This document shows, one piece after another, positions 22,467-33,556 of a DNA stretch of 64,000 nt. Position 1 is the stretch's first letter; the number at the start of each line of letters is the position of its first letter. Below the pieces are notes generated by a model. It saw only the letters and a program-made list of their open reading frames with translations, did no database searches and had not been told where the DNA came from. A program made the position numbers and the translations under genes. This DNA comes from Saxidomus purpurata (taxonomy: Eukaryota; Mollusca; Bivalvia; Venerida; Veneridae), in NCBI GenBank assembly GCA_022818135.1, contig JAFMSR010000014.1, positions 33,729,420-33,793,419 on the forward strand, written 5' to 3'.

Positions 22467-24190
22467 AAAACCAGTGTGAGTCCTTATCAAAGCAGTTTGA
22501 ATCCAAAGCATCCAGCACAACCATACCATTTGCTTGGTCAACAGACACATAGAGTAACAGTACACAAAGAAGCTGTATAAATTTTACAACTGTGTTTCAT
22601 AATAATATATAAATAAATAAATTTCAGACTATTGGACTATGATTCTGCAATTGCGCACCATAGGTTACAAATTTGGTTAAGGAGGCTACAATGATAACAG
22701 ATATGCGCAACAGTTATCCCAACTCGTATGATGTGCTGATGTCAGTTCAAGTGACTTAGATTACAAAACAAGTGATAAAATAAAAAGATACCCTATATCA
22801 AAGATTACCTACGGCTGGTTTTCCAACTGTTTTAATCATGATGCTTATATGATATTGTAACTATATTATGACATTGAGCAAAAAGTAGTCTGTTCAAGGG
22901 TTGTAACCCTTGTATCTTGAGACTTGATGATAACAGAGTACATTGTGGTAAGTAGATACAATTTACTGTCATGATGATACGAAGTGATTTAAATATGTAT
23001 GATGATGCTAGAATAAAACTCTTAATTCTAGTACGTAAATTGCTATAAATATATACTTTATTAGTGTTACTGAGTGAACAATGAGTTGTAGGAAGTGATA
23101 CATTATCTTAGTTTCTGTTACAACATAGTATTATATGTGTCATTTTTATACTTATATTCTTACTAAGTAGGTGAAACCAGTCATGTGTTTTCAGTTTCAA
23201 GGTTATTAACAGTTACATGAAATAAACCATGGTTAGTCATATTAATTACCAGTAAAAACCACAAACTTCCTGTTCCTGAATCTCAAAATATAGTCATAAA
23301 TATTGGATGAAGTCAAAACAAGGTTGTTTTCAGCTAATGTTCAATGTACATGAGAACCATTAGAAGGGTTCAAATTTTCTAAGCTGCTGCATTTGATACA
23401 GGATGGTGTGGTTTTTAACTATTTGAGTAAGATTTTTCTAGAGAAACCTGTTTGGTTAGGATTTCTCAAGAATTTTGGGAATCCAGTGCCCGTTATCAAA
23501 TATAAAATGTGACCTTTCAAAATTGAGTTAAGAGTACTCAAGAAGTGTAACCAAATACTTCCAAGTGGTTCACAGAATGATAGATGGAGGCCCAAGATTA
23601 AGTCATTGTAACAGCACACAACATCCACTTTAAGACTTGAGTAGCCTTATAAATCATATTTATTACATAGTCCTGATAACAAGACATTTGGAAACCCAGT
23701 TTTTAATCACAACTGCAATTAGTTTGAGACACAGAAACAGGATTCCCTCAAGTGGTGATCTATAAATCATCCTGATATGACACACAAAGAAATTCAAATT
23801 TTGTACTGTGACATATAATATGTCATATGACTAACTATATAATATGATGCTCATTGTGGACAAATCACTGCATACTAGATCTAATGAAAAGATGGGACAT
23901 CCCACTTACATGCACTAAACAGCCACTGTTTAATACAAAACAAAGATCATGCAAGTTTCTATATTTATTTAGATAATAAGTTGCAACAATAAAATAATGA
24001 GCAACAATTCTGATATAATATACATGTGATTTCTGAAGTGTTCATATGCATTATTTTAACATTTAAAATAATTTGGCCTGCCATACTATAGAAATCTATT
24101 CTTAATAAATTAAATGCAGCTCAAATGCTTTTTTACACATGTATGTGATACAGTATTGTATCATATGTCATTGAGTAGAATTTATAATAA
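22467..24190. other. non-coding stretch, nothing recognised
   Basis: AT-rich sequence with scattered short open frames and no splice-consistent set on either strand. No repeat recognised by eye. Confidence 0.45.
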
Positions 24191-25053
24191 AACAAGAGCT
24201 GTCCCTCACAAGTGACGAATGCCCCCGAAAGAGGTGCCTCACAGTCTGTGTCCTCTCCATGTGCTCAATAAATGTGCTATGTAATTTTAAAATCCTTCCA
24301 TGCATGACAGAGTAATCATGCATACAGTATTCCATTACTTTAAACACTAAGTGTGACTTTGACCTGTGAAGTAGGGACTTGGGTCTTGCACACGACACAT
24401 CCGCTTGATGTGCTAGACATTTGTGCCAAGTTATTTTAAAATCCTTCAAAGCATAATAAAGTTATAGTCCGGACACAAATGTATGCATATATACAGGATT
24501 CCATTACCTATAAACTCTAAGTGTGACCTTGGTAGGGATGTGGGTCTTGCACGCGACACGTCGTTTTGATGTGCTAGACATTTGTGCCAAATTACTTTAA
24601 AATCCTTCAAGGCATGACAAAGTTACAGTCCGGACACGAATGTGTGCATATATGCATATATAGAGGAATCCATTACCTTCAAACTCTAAGTGTGACCTTG
24701 ACCTTTGAGCTAGGGACGTGGGTCTTGCATGCGACACGTCCTCTTGATGTGCTAGACATGTGTGCCTAGTTATTTTAAAATCCTTCAATGCATGACAAAG
24801 TTACAGTCCGGACACGAATGTGTGCATATATAGAGGATTCCATAACCTTCATACTCCAAGTGTGACCTTCACCTTTGAGGTAGGGATGTGGGTCTTGCAC
24901 GCGACACGTCGTCTTGATGTGCTAGACATGTGTGCCAAGTTATTTTAAAATCCTTCAATGCATGACGAGTTAAAGTCCGGACACGAATTTGTAAGTGGGG
25001 ACGCACAGACGGACGGACAGTGCGATTTTAATATGCCACCCTTCGGGGGCATA
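24191..25053 (+). repeat. AACAAGAGCTGTCC-family repeat with tandem units
   Basis: Starts aacaagagctgtccctcac and ends ccacccttcgggggcata, preceded by ACGGACGGACAG. In between, a unit of about 160-177 bp recurs about four times, marked by AGTCCGGACACGAATGTG at ~24467, 24626, 24803 and 24971. A second copy in the opposite orientation lies at 37732-38460. Peptides such as FKITWHKCLAHQ in its open frames come from the repeat, not from a gene. Confidence 0.85.
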
Positions 25054-25559
25054 ATAACTTTCCTTCAGCTATTTAGATGTAACAAGTGTTCATGAGTTGA
25101 ATGACATACAGAATTTTTTTTCTATACCAAATATGGTTTGACCAGTGTAAAACTCATTATCTGGGTGGATAAAGCACCAATATGTCTAACTAACACAACT
25201 AACATCCAATTCAACTGGATGTAAACCTTAATTAAGCAATAATATGCATTTAATGGTCACGTTTGTTCTATCTCTTTGCCGGTTGCTACTCACAGTTTAC
25301 ATTAAACTTTCATACTTCATGAACTAAATTAAAATACTTTACCATCTTTAAAAATTCTGAAAACGGCTTTTAAAAATGCAAATTGAAGAAATAAATAAAA
25401 CTCAAAAGAGAGACCATTCAGAACCGTTATGATATACTTATACCCGTACATGTATGTAAACTGCACTGTAAGTATAACACATAGCTTTTATCACTGTTTA
25501 CCATCAGCTGACTTCTCAAACTGTTTCAGGGAAATACTTGGAGGTAATTTTAAAATAGC

Positions 25560-25870
25560 ACCAACATGTCTCACAGACAAGTAAAGCTGTGAAATCCCAA
25601 CCTTGACGATACATAATGTACCCCCATTTTTAACCAGCACCAACTTTAACCCTTACCTCGCTTAATTTCTTACTTGGACCTGTCTGTCTTTAAATTTGGA
25701 CAGTACCATTAATTGTTCAAAGGAGATGACCACTAAAACATTTCTGACTGAATAGCAAAAGTGCAGATCACGATCAGACTACACGGAAGTGCAAGCTACT
25801 CACTATGATCTGCACTGGTCACAAAGGCAGAATCGTCAGGAGGATAAAGTCTGAATGGGTTCCATTGACT
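25560..25870 (+). repeat. degraded interspersed-repeat fragment
   Basis: Contains TCTTTAAATTTGGACAGTAC, TGCAGATCACGATCAGACTA, ACTATGATCTGCACTGGTC and AAAGGCAGAATC. The inverted GTGCAGATCA / TGATCTGCAC pair and the final phrase are typical of a repeat common in bivalve genomes. This rests on memory of the family; there is no second copy in the window. Confidence 0.45.
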
Positions 25871-26808
25871 TCTCAATTGACTAGCTACGAGAAACATGTT
25901 TGACTTCATAACTTAATGTGAAACTTCTTAAAAGATGTTAAAAATGCATTAACATGTTTATACTACAGTAACACAGTGTTATTGTTCTTCTAAAATAGAA
26001 CATATAGCATATGTACACAGTGTTAATGTTGTTTATCAAATAGATTAGACACACTTATACCCATTGATTTCTTGAAAATGTTATATAACTATTAGAGAAT
26101 ATAACAAATGTGTACATGATTCTGCATGGTTAATGGTGCTTATATAGTTAAGACACAATCATACTCATGGATTTCTTGAAAATGTTACATAAATGTCAGA
26201 GTGTAACACAGTCAGGTAAACACAGAATTGTGTAACAGCCTGTGGCTTAAGGTCCACAGCCACATAATGATACTGACTTTTCTGACAGAAAGAAATTTAG
26301 AATGTCAGACAAAAAGAGATTTCCTGATTAATTAAATACATATTTGTTCCCTTTCTGAAACAGGTATTTGTGTATTCTAAATGATACTGTTTGCTCAAAT
26401 TAATCATGACATATACACATTTATGTTTGGAATATCACTTTAAGTCTTATAAAGGCAATCTCATTAGTCTTCAGTTAATAATCAACACATAATCTGTCAA
26501 CATAATGTGTAATTTCTTTTTCATTGCAGATCAGACTGTGTTAGATCATAGATCTAGTTTTATCATTTTTAACAGAATGATTATCAGTCTTCTCAAAATT
26601 TCTGATTTGTTAATTTCGTGATTCATTGACAAGTCATTCTTATTTAATACTGCCTGTTGAACTCAAAAATACAATTAAGTCCGCAAGAAAGAGACTTGAA
26701 TAATCAAATAAATATTTTCAAAAATATCCTGTACCAAAAACAAAATAAAATGTCTAGAAATGTTAGAACTAATCTTGCTTCTTCTTGTTCCAGTAGTAGA
26801 TCATCTGA
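25871..26808. other. non-coding stretch before the gap
   Basis: Very AT-rich. A short direct repeat is visible: ATGGATTTCTTGAAAATGTTA-type phrases at ~26066 and ~26167. No gene recognised. Confidence 0.4.
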
Positions 26809-27308
26809 NNNNNNNNNNNNNNNNNNNNNNNNNNNNNNNNNNNNNNNNNNNNNNNNNNNNNNNNNNNNNNNNNNNNNNNNNNNNNNNNNNNNNNNNNNNN
26901 NNNNNNNNNNNNNNNNNNNNNNNNNNNNNNNNNNNNNNNNNNNNNNNNNNNNNNNNNNNNNNNNNNNNNNNNNNNNNNNNNNNNNNNNNNNNNNNNNNNN
27001 NNNNNNNNNNNNNNNNNNNNNNNNNNNNNNNNNNNNNNNNNNNNNNNNNNNNNNNNNNNNNNNNNNNNNNNNNNNNNNNNNNNNNNNNNNNNNNNNNNNN
27101 NNNNNNNNNNNNNNNNNNNNNNNNNNNNNNNNNNNNNNNNNNNNNNNNNNNNNNNNNNNNNNNNNNNNNNNNNNNNNNNNNNNNNNNNNNNNNNNNNNNN
27201 NNNNNNNNNNNNNNNNNNNNNNNNNNNNNNNNNNNNNNNNNNNNNNNNNNNNNNNNNNNNNNNNNNNNNNNNNNNNNNNNNNNNNNNNNNNNNNNNNNNN
27301 NNNNNNNN
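26809..27308. other. assembly gap, 500 N
   Basis: Exactly 500 consecutive N, a conventional gap size, so the true length is unknown. All open frames reported across it are meaningless. Confidence 1.
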
Positions 27309-27900
27309 AAAATACGATTCAATTAATTAATAAACCATTGAACATATCAAATTATTTAAGACAACCATATTTAACAGTTGACTGACTTAGTGATACAAAA
27401 AGAAGTCGACATTCCCGCTTCGGCGATCTAAAAAATATATCGCAATTTTCAACCATTGAAATTAAAATATATACACAAAAGTACGCTGAATTTTATAAAA
27501 AAAAAATGTGTTTCCATAATAGTTATCAGCTTTTAAAGCTTTTATGAATTTGAATAGTTCGTTATGATCTACAAGAATTGTGTGCACAAAATTCGTAAGT
27601 ATAATGTTCATTTTCATTTAATCTGACTCCCAATACATTAGGACCACTTTCAGTATGCCGCCATTTTGGACTTCTTGTCAATCATTCAAAGACACTTGCG
27701 CGATAAAATGTATTTTTAATGTAACATTAATTTTTTAAGACCACAGAGAAAATTGAACTATCTCATACATTAGAAAATTCAAATCACAAAGAATTTAGTG
27801 AACTCACGTGAGTGTCAATCTATTATAAAGGTATAAATCAACATACAAGTTGTATATAAATATATTTTAATAATTTAGACTTATGTCACTTCGGTGTGTT
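27309..27900. other. AT-rich non-coding stretch after the gap
   Basis: No open frame or repeat of note. It leads into a GC-richer promoter-like segment at ~27.9 kb. Confidence 0.4.
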
Positions 27901-28004
27901 CCCCTCTTTATACGCCGGCGTGCTAGTCGATAATAAACTGCGGCTGCCGGTTGTACCCAGTTGATTACGTAGTGACGTAATACAGTTCCCATGATTCTTT
28001 AAAA
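27900..28004 (+). promoter_or_regulatory. TATA-less promoter-like segment with CRE-like and ZNF143-like motifs
   Basis: Locally GC-richer DNA (GCCGGCGTGC, CTGCGGCTGCCGG) contains TGACGTAA (27973-27980), a CRE/ATF half-type site, followed at once by TACAGTTCCCATGATTC (27981-27997), which resembles the ZNF143/THAP11 element (TACAATTCCCA...ATGC type) of housekeeping promoters. An AAAATGGCCGC context follows at 28002. These motifs are conserved in animals and suggest a + strand transcription start here. Function in this species is inferred. Confidence 0.45.
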
Positions 28005-28070
28005 ATGGCCGCTGTTTACATGTACGGTGAATATTTCGGATTTAAGTGGTTGGTGTTCGTGTGTAGACAG
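28005..28070 (+). CDS. candidate first coding exon, 22 codons
   Basis: ATG at 28005 in a good context (AAAATGGCC), 22 open codons (MAAVYMYGEYFGFKWLVFVC and two more), then CAG|GTAAAT at 28071, a plausible phase-0 donor. It sits directly under the promoter-like segment. It does not match the N-terminus expected for NHP2, the next + strand gene, and no downstream exon that continues it was found. It could be a 5' UTR exon with a chance ATG. Confidence 0.3.
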
Positions 28071-29847
28071 GTAAATTGAGCTGGGATCTGCGTTAGTGTC
28101 ATCATTTACCTTTATTTTATCATGTGATAATGAAACTATATCGAAATACTGGATTATAGCGCGGTGTTTAGTGCCCAACGAACAGTGTATTTGGGGTGTA
28201 TGCCTACTATATGAGACTTCAAAGCGAGACGTAGAAGGTGAACAACTATAAATTATCAGCCTATAAATTTGGTTTGCCTTCGAAGTCGAAATAGTTAGAC
28301 TAGGGTCCGTATATTACAGGGTTAAGAAACGGCCGAATAGGAGAGATCATGTTTGCAAACAAATCTCTGTAGTGCGCAATATTAATTTATTATAAGAGAT
28401 CAAATTATGTGGTGGGCAGCAGTTGCTAGTCCGTGTTTTTGTATTGTTACGGGTGTTTTATAACAGCAAAACACCCCCCGGTGTATTTATGCTGAACAAG
28501 CCCTACACCGTTACAACCAGAACCAGAGCAGTAACTTTTTTAAAACAAAAGATATCTTAAATGTTTTATATCACTGGAAAGCTAGTTAAATATACACTTT
28601 ATTCATTATTTTCAATTATTGTTAAGACACAAAATGAAAAACTTGCAAGCGTCTAACTTGCACTGTTTTCATAAATGGTTAAAGCAGCAACAAGACATTA
28701 TAAAGAATCAAGTGTCATAAAAAACGGTATTTTTTTCAAAAGAGATATTTTAATGTGAAAATATGAGTATCAAGAGCATTTCATAACTTTTTTAATTTTA
28801 AAAATCCGTCGGAAAGCAAAAACGTTATAAAATTTAAAAAATTCCTGTCCGAAACACAAGCATTCTAAACACGACTGTTGTTGCCCACCAGCAATCTTAT
28901 CAAAATTGCCGTGTGACGTCAAGGCGATCTCTCCTATATGAAATAGGAGGATTATGCAAACATTTTTCACTGACATTTTGTTTCTGGCAGTATTTAATGC
29001 AATGTTTTCCGCTTTAAATGCTACGTCATATTAGCTGTGGTGCCTGTTTTGTATGCCGTAGATGCACTACGTATCTTACAAACTGTTGTGGCCCTAAGTT
29101 GTATGCATATTACATTCAAAGATATTTGCCGACCGACGTACAATTATATAGCGTGTTCAATATATTTTATCACCAAAAATAAAACTTACTCATAACATTA
29201 TCTGTTCCAAACTATTATTTCTATAATCCAAAATTATCAGACTATTGTCTAGAATTACTTTTTCATGTCTCAAACTGTCAAATATCTCGGTCTGTTTGAT
29301 GCCACGTGCTTCACTAAGATCAAACAAAACTCACATGTACAATGTGCGTCGGCGTTAGTTCTTTCTAATCAGTGGAAATAAACGAACTAAAACATAGTTT
29401 ACACCAGTGACCACTATCAACAAACGCTTGTTGTAAAAATGTCTTTTTTACCAAGCCATTTAAAGAAATGAAATAATCAGAGATTTACTGCAAGTATGTA
29501 TTTGAAAAACGAAACAAGAATGTGTTGACAGTTGTGTAAACTATATTTTAGTAGCTTTATTTCCACTTATTTTTTCACACAGTCTTTGTTTGTCAATACG
29601 CAAGATGCTATGTCAAAATGTATCTGTTCTTCGTTATAATTAACTCATTAAAATATTTCTTTACTTAACTAATAGTGTTAGTATACTACAACATTCATAA
29701 TGGCATCCCAACCAAGATAAAAAGTTTGATCTAAAAAGAAGAAATGACAAATAATAAAATAAAACATGCACCCCTACCACTGAAAAAAATTGTGCGTAGC
29801 CTTATAATGTGTATCCTATTGACACCCAGTCAACAATGCTTCAGAAT
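28071..29847. other. non-coding stretch
   Basis: AT-rich; no splice-consistent exon found on either strand. If the promoter at 27.95 kb is real this is its first intron. Confidence 0.4.
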
Positions 29848-30009
29848 CCATTCATATTCGAAAATGAAGCTATTTTCATTCTAGCTAGTTTGCATGACGG
29901 GATGAGAGGGGAAAACTAGACTTGGCTTAATATAGAAGAAATAATTATTATAATATTGAATGAAACATACATATATTGGGACAGATTTAAGTTCAAGAAG
30001 GTCTTTTTA

Positions 30010-31644
30010 GCTCACCTGGCTATGCCAGGGTGAGCTTTTCTGATCGATGATTGTCCGTCTTCCGTCAACATTTTGATTTAAATGACATCTCCTCTGAAAC
30101 CTCTAGGCCAATGTTGATAAAACTATGCAGGAATGTTCCTTGCATGAAGCTCTACCAAAATTGTTCAAAGAATTCCATTCCATGCAGAACTCTGGTTGCT
30201 ATGGCAAAAAATAGGAAAAACTTTAAAAATCTTCTTCTCTGAAACCACAAGGCCTAGAGCTTAGATATTTGGCATGTAGCATTGTCTAGTGGACCTCTAC
30301 CAAGATTGTTCAAATCATGACCCCCGGGTCAAAATTGACCCCGCACGGGTGGGCCCTTAGTTTTTGCATAGGAATATATAGGGAAAACTTTAAAAATCTT
30401 CTTCTCTGAAACCACAAGGCTTAGAGCTTAGATATTTGGCATGTAGCATTGGCTAGTGGACCTCTACCAAGATTGTTCAAATTATGAGCCCCGGATCAAA
30501 ATTGACCCCGCACCGGGGGTCACTTAGTTTTACATAGTCTTATATAGTAAAAACTTTAAAAATTTTCTTCTCTGAAACCACAAGGCCTAGAGCTTAGATA
30601 TTTGGCATGTAGCATTGGCTAGTGGACCTCTACCAATATTGTTCAAATTATGACCCCCGGGTCAAAATTGACCCCAGGGGTGGGCCCTTAGTTTTTGCAT
30701 AGGAATATATAGGGAAAACTTTAAAAATCTTCTTCTCTGAAACCACAAGGCTTAGAGCTTAGATATTTGGCATGTAGCATTGGCTAGTGGACCTCTACCA
30801 AGATTGTTCAAATTATGAGCCCCGGATCAAAATTGACCCCGCACCGGGGTCACTTAGTTTTACATAGGCTTATATAGTAAAAACTTAAAAAATTTTCTTC
30901 TCTGAAACCACAAGGCCTAGAGCTTAGATATTTGGCATGTAGCATTGGCTAGTGGACCTCTACCAATATTGTTCAAATTATGACCCCCGGGTCAAAATTT
31001 ACCCCGCACCGGGGTCACTTAGTTTTGCATAGGAATATATAGTGAAAACTTTAAAAATCTTCTTCTCTGAAACCACAAGGCTTAGAGCTTTGATATTTGG
31101 CATGTAGCATTGGCTAGTGGACCTCTACCAAGATTGTTCAAATTATGAGCCCCGGATCAAAATTGACCCCGCACCGGGGGTCACTTAGTTTTACATAGGC
31201 TTATATAGTAAAAACTTTAAAAATTTTCTTCTCTGAAACCACAAGGCCTAGAGCTTAGATATTTGGCATGTAGCATTGGCTAGTGGACCTCTACCAATAT
31301 TGTTCAAATTATGACCCCCGGGTCAAAATTTACCCCGCACCGGGGGTCACTTAGTTTTGCATAGGAATATATAGTGAAAACTTTAAAAAAATCTTCTTCT
31401 CTGAAACTACAAGGCCTAGAGCTTAGATTTTTGGCATGTAGCATTGCCTAGTAGACCTCTTTAAAGTTTGTTCAAATTATGCCCCTGGGGTCAAAATTGA
31501 CCTTGCCCGGGGGGGGGATCATTTGTTTTACAAAGGCGTATATAGGAAAACTTATTTGGTATATAACATTATCTAGTGATCTTCCACCAGGCAAGTGGAC
31601 TTGTACCAAGGTGAGCGATATAGGGCCATCTTGGCCCTCTTGTT
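30010..31644 (+). mobile_element. GCTCACC-family element, complete copy with mapped ends
   Basis: Left end GCTCACCTGGCTATGCCAGG, right end CTTGGCCCTCTTGTT, flanked by TA (30008-30009 and 31645-31646). The paralogous locus at ~46410 reads ggtattttaatgag where this locus reads ggtctttttA-[element]-TAatgag, so that is a natural unfilled site and supports a TA duplication. The interior holds about nine ~165-bp units; alternate units are more alike (~345-bp higher-order period at 30.36-31.38 kb), suggesting recent expansion of a dimer. It has no open frame of note. Confidence 0.9.
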
Positions 31645-31795
31645 TAATGAGCTGTTCCGATTTTACCTTTCTGTATGTGTGTTATTTTTTGCAAAGGGTA
31701 TATCGAAATTAACTTGATGTTTACATGGGCTTCAAAATATTGAGGAGTCACATGGCATAATAGGCGTTTCGTTAAGCTTTGGCAGTTTTCCAATA

Positions 31796-32641
31796 GGCAG
31801 TGGCTAGAGTTACGGAAGTTCCATATATCTAGAGAATCCTATGAGGATTGGCTAGAGTTACAGAAGTTTATAAAGGCATGTATACTGCTTTGATATATGC
31901 GTGTTAATGCGTTGTAAACTCAAATATTTTACTACTACTCATGAATAAACTTCTGTCGTAGATACAGCAGTTTCACAGGTAGATACAGCAGTTTCACAGG
32001 TAGATACAGCAGTTTCACAGGTAGATACAGCAGTTTCACAGGCGCTATTTTGGTTAAACTTAATAAATTGCTAATATCTGAACTATCGTTGACATCTTAA
32101 TACTGCGTACTTACACATAGTTCTGTATACAAACAAAGTTTATAAAACAGTAGTAACATAAAGACTATTTGATATATAAGAGAACAAAAATTGAAATTAA
32201 GATTAATTTTTAAATTTAACAGCTGCTGTACTTTTGATCATTTTACAATAAAACATCTTTTTTTGGCCACGGTTTGAGTGCTTTCTTGTGTAGTAGCTTG
32301 GATATAGTTGAACAATTAAATACAAAAACAACATAATGTCAATAACATGTTTCACTTATTTCTATCATGCGTTGCAAAAACTGTGATAATTGTTCAACTA
32401 GAATTGAACACTCGAGTAAAGACGGAGATAACGGTATATCCATAATACAATAGCAATGTATTGCCAAAGTGGGGGCTACGGAATCGCTGCATTTACAGAG
32501 CAGTGTATTAACAATTACATTTCTATGTACATTTAAAGCAACATACATATGCCTTTATAGACTTCCGTAACTGTAGCCAATCCTCGTGTGATTTTCTAGA
32601 GATACGGAACTTCTGTAACTCTAGACCTAGACCCCACTGCC
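31796..32641. mobile_element. hAT-like MITE with ~85-bp inverted repeats
   Basis: Inverted repeats start GGCAGTGG and run ~85-95 bp inward (ggctagagttac-aagtt, GAGGATTGGCTA, TATAAAGGCAT-TA on both sides). The 8-bp duplication TTTCCAAT flanks them (31787-31794 and 32642-32649). The unfilled paralogous locus at ~46538 has a single ttttccaatatgg. The size (846 bp), 8-bp duplication and CAGTGG-type tip fit a non-autonomous hAT element. Its interior has a 4 x 21-bp minisatellite and no transposase. Confidence 0.85.
31958..32041 (+). repeat. minisatellite, 21-bp unit, four copies
   Basis: Four consecutive, essentially identical copies of gtagatacagcagtttcaca plus g. The array lies inside the hAT-like MITE next to its left inverted repeat. 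Perfect copy identity points to recent expansion. Confidence 0.95.
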
Positions 32642-33469
32642 TTTCCAATATGTCGGCCAAAGTTTGTTAGATTTTATGGATGCTGTTGTTTAAAGGTTGA
32701 ATTCATGGTTTGTTGAGAAGACTCTCAAAAGTATGTTTAACTTTGAAAATGAACATGACGCAATTTGCGCTGTACACCTGTTGGGTTACTCAGAAGGATC
32801 GTCTTGACGCTAGAATGAGAAAAATGTATACTAGCATCAAAGACCTTTGACTATCGCAAGAGGGGTTGGCAGGTAGGAGACAGATAAAATTATAGTCGTT
32901 ATGATAGGCTGTTTACAGGTTAAAACAAAGCAGTGGCTGCTGAAATGAAATTATTGATTTCCTAGACTGTAACCTTAGTGAACTGGAATTATAAGTAGGG
33001 TGTCGTATCGATACAGTCATAGACAAAGCAATAGAGAGTAGAGACAATGTAATGTTGATTATTATTGTTATAACATTATTGGCTTTGCACAGCCAGGTAC
33101 TGGTAAAATTATTACACGCCACCTGGAGGTGGCGTGTATATTGGAATGCAGCAAGTAAAATTTCCATGGGGTGACGTAACTACTTTTAGACTGTAGATTG
33201 ATTTCACAGTGTGTTCTTTTGTAACAAGCGGTCTTTTGATTTGAGATCCCGAACAAGTCTTAAATTTTACGGAAATAGCCGATTTTAAACGAATGACTAC
33301 TAACAGATATTTGAATATACTTTACGAAACTACAAAGTTTATGATGTGTCCACTTCTTATTTAAAGTGTCTGGGAAGTTAAATTTGTTTGTTTACATAAA
33401 TTTGTACCGCCATTCCGAAACAAACATCTGTATTGGTAAATAACGAAGTTATACGCTCTGAAACTCAAT

Positions 33470-33541
33470 GCCTCGATAGCGCAGTGGTATGTATCCCCGC
33501 TTGGCACGCGGGAGATCAGAGATCGAAACCTCGCCGGAGTA
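33470..33541 (+). pseudogene. tRNA-like sequence, anticodon GGC reading, degraded
   Basis: A-box-like TAGCGCAGTGGTA, a perfect 5-bp anticodon stem CCCGC/GCGGG enclosing loop TTGGCAC (anticodon GGC, Ala), and a B-box-like GATCGAAACC. The anticodon arm otherwise looks like animal tRNA-Gly(GCC), whose loop is CTGCCAC. The T-stem and acceptor stem pair poorly, so it is a tRNA pseudogene or a SINE head rather than a working gene. It ends 14 bp before a GCTCACC element. Confidence 0.5.
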
Positions 33542-33556
33542 GAATTAACTTTATTA

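Larger units (their letters stand above)
29848..32855 (+). repeat. duplicated segment, copy A (with two later insertions)
   Basis: The blocks 29848-30007, 31645-31794 and 32642-32855 align in order with 46066-46802 (copy B). Shared phrases include ATATTGAATGAAACATAC, GAGGAGTCACATG, CAGTTTTCCAAT and CCTGTTGGGTTACTCAGAAG. Between the blocks copy A has two insertions absent from B: a GCTCACC element (30010-31644) and a hAT-like MITE (31796-32641). B has its own ~170-bp insertion. Excluding insertions each copy is ~530 bp, so this may be one more repeat family or a small segmental duplication. Confidence 0.8.

Noticed and set aside
26657..27385. Long open frames of 173-242 codons across 26.7-27.4 kb
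   Set aside because: They consist almost wholly of X from the 500-N gap.
28005..28070. Assigning the 22-codon exon at 28005 as exon 1 of NHP2
   Set aside because: Its product has none of the NPIA-PLA or basic region expected at the NHP2 N-terminus, so it is listed as a separate candidate exon.
30051..30242. Recurrent ~63-codon open frames (FDLNDISSETSRPMLIKLCR type) at 30051, 33598, 43346 and in related copies
   Set aside because: They are the same stretch of the GCTCACC repeat translated in each copy; differences between copies fall on all codon positions and the frame is broken in others.
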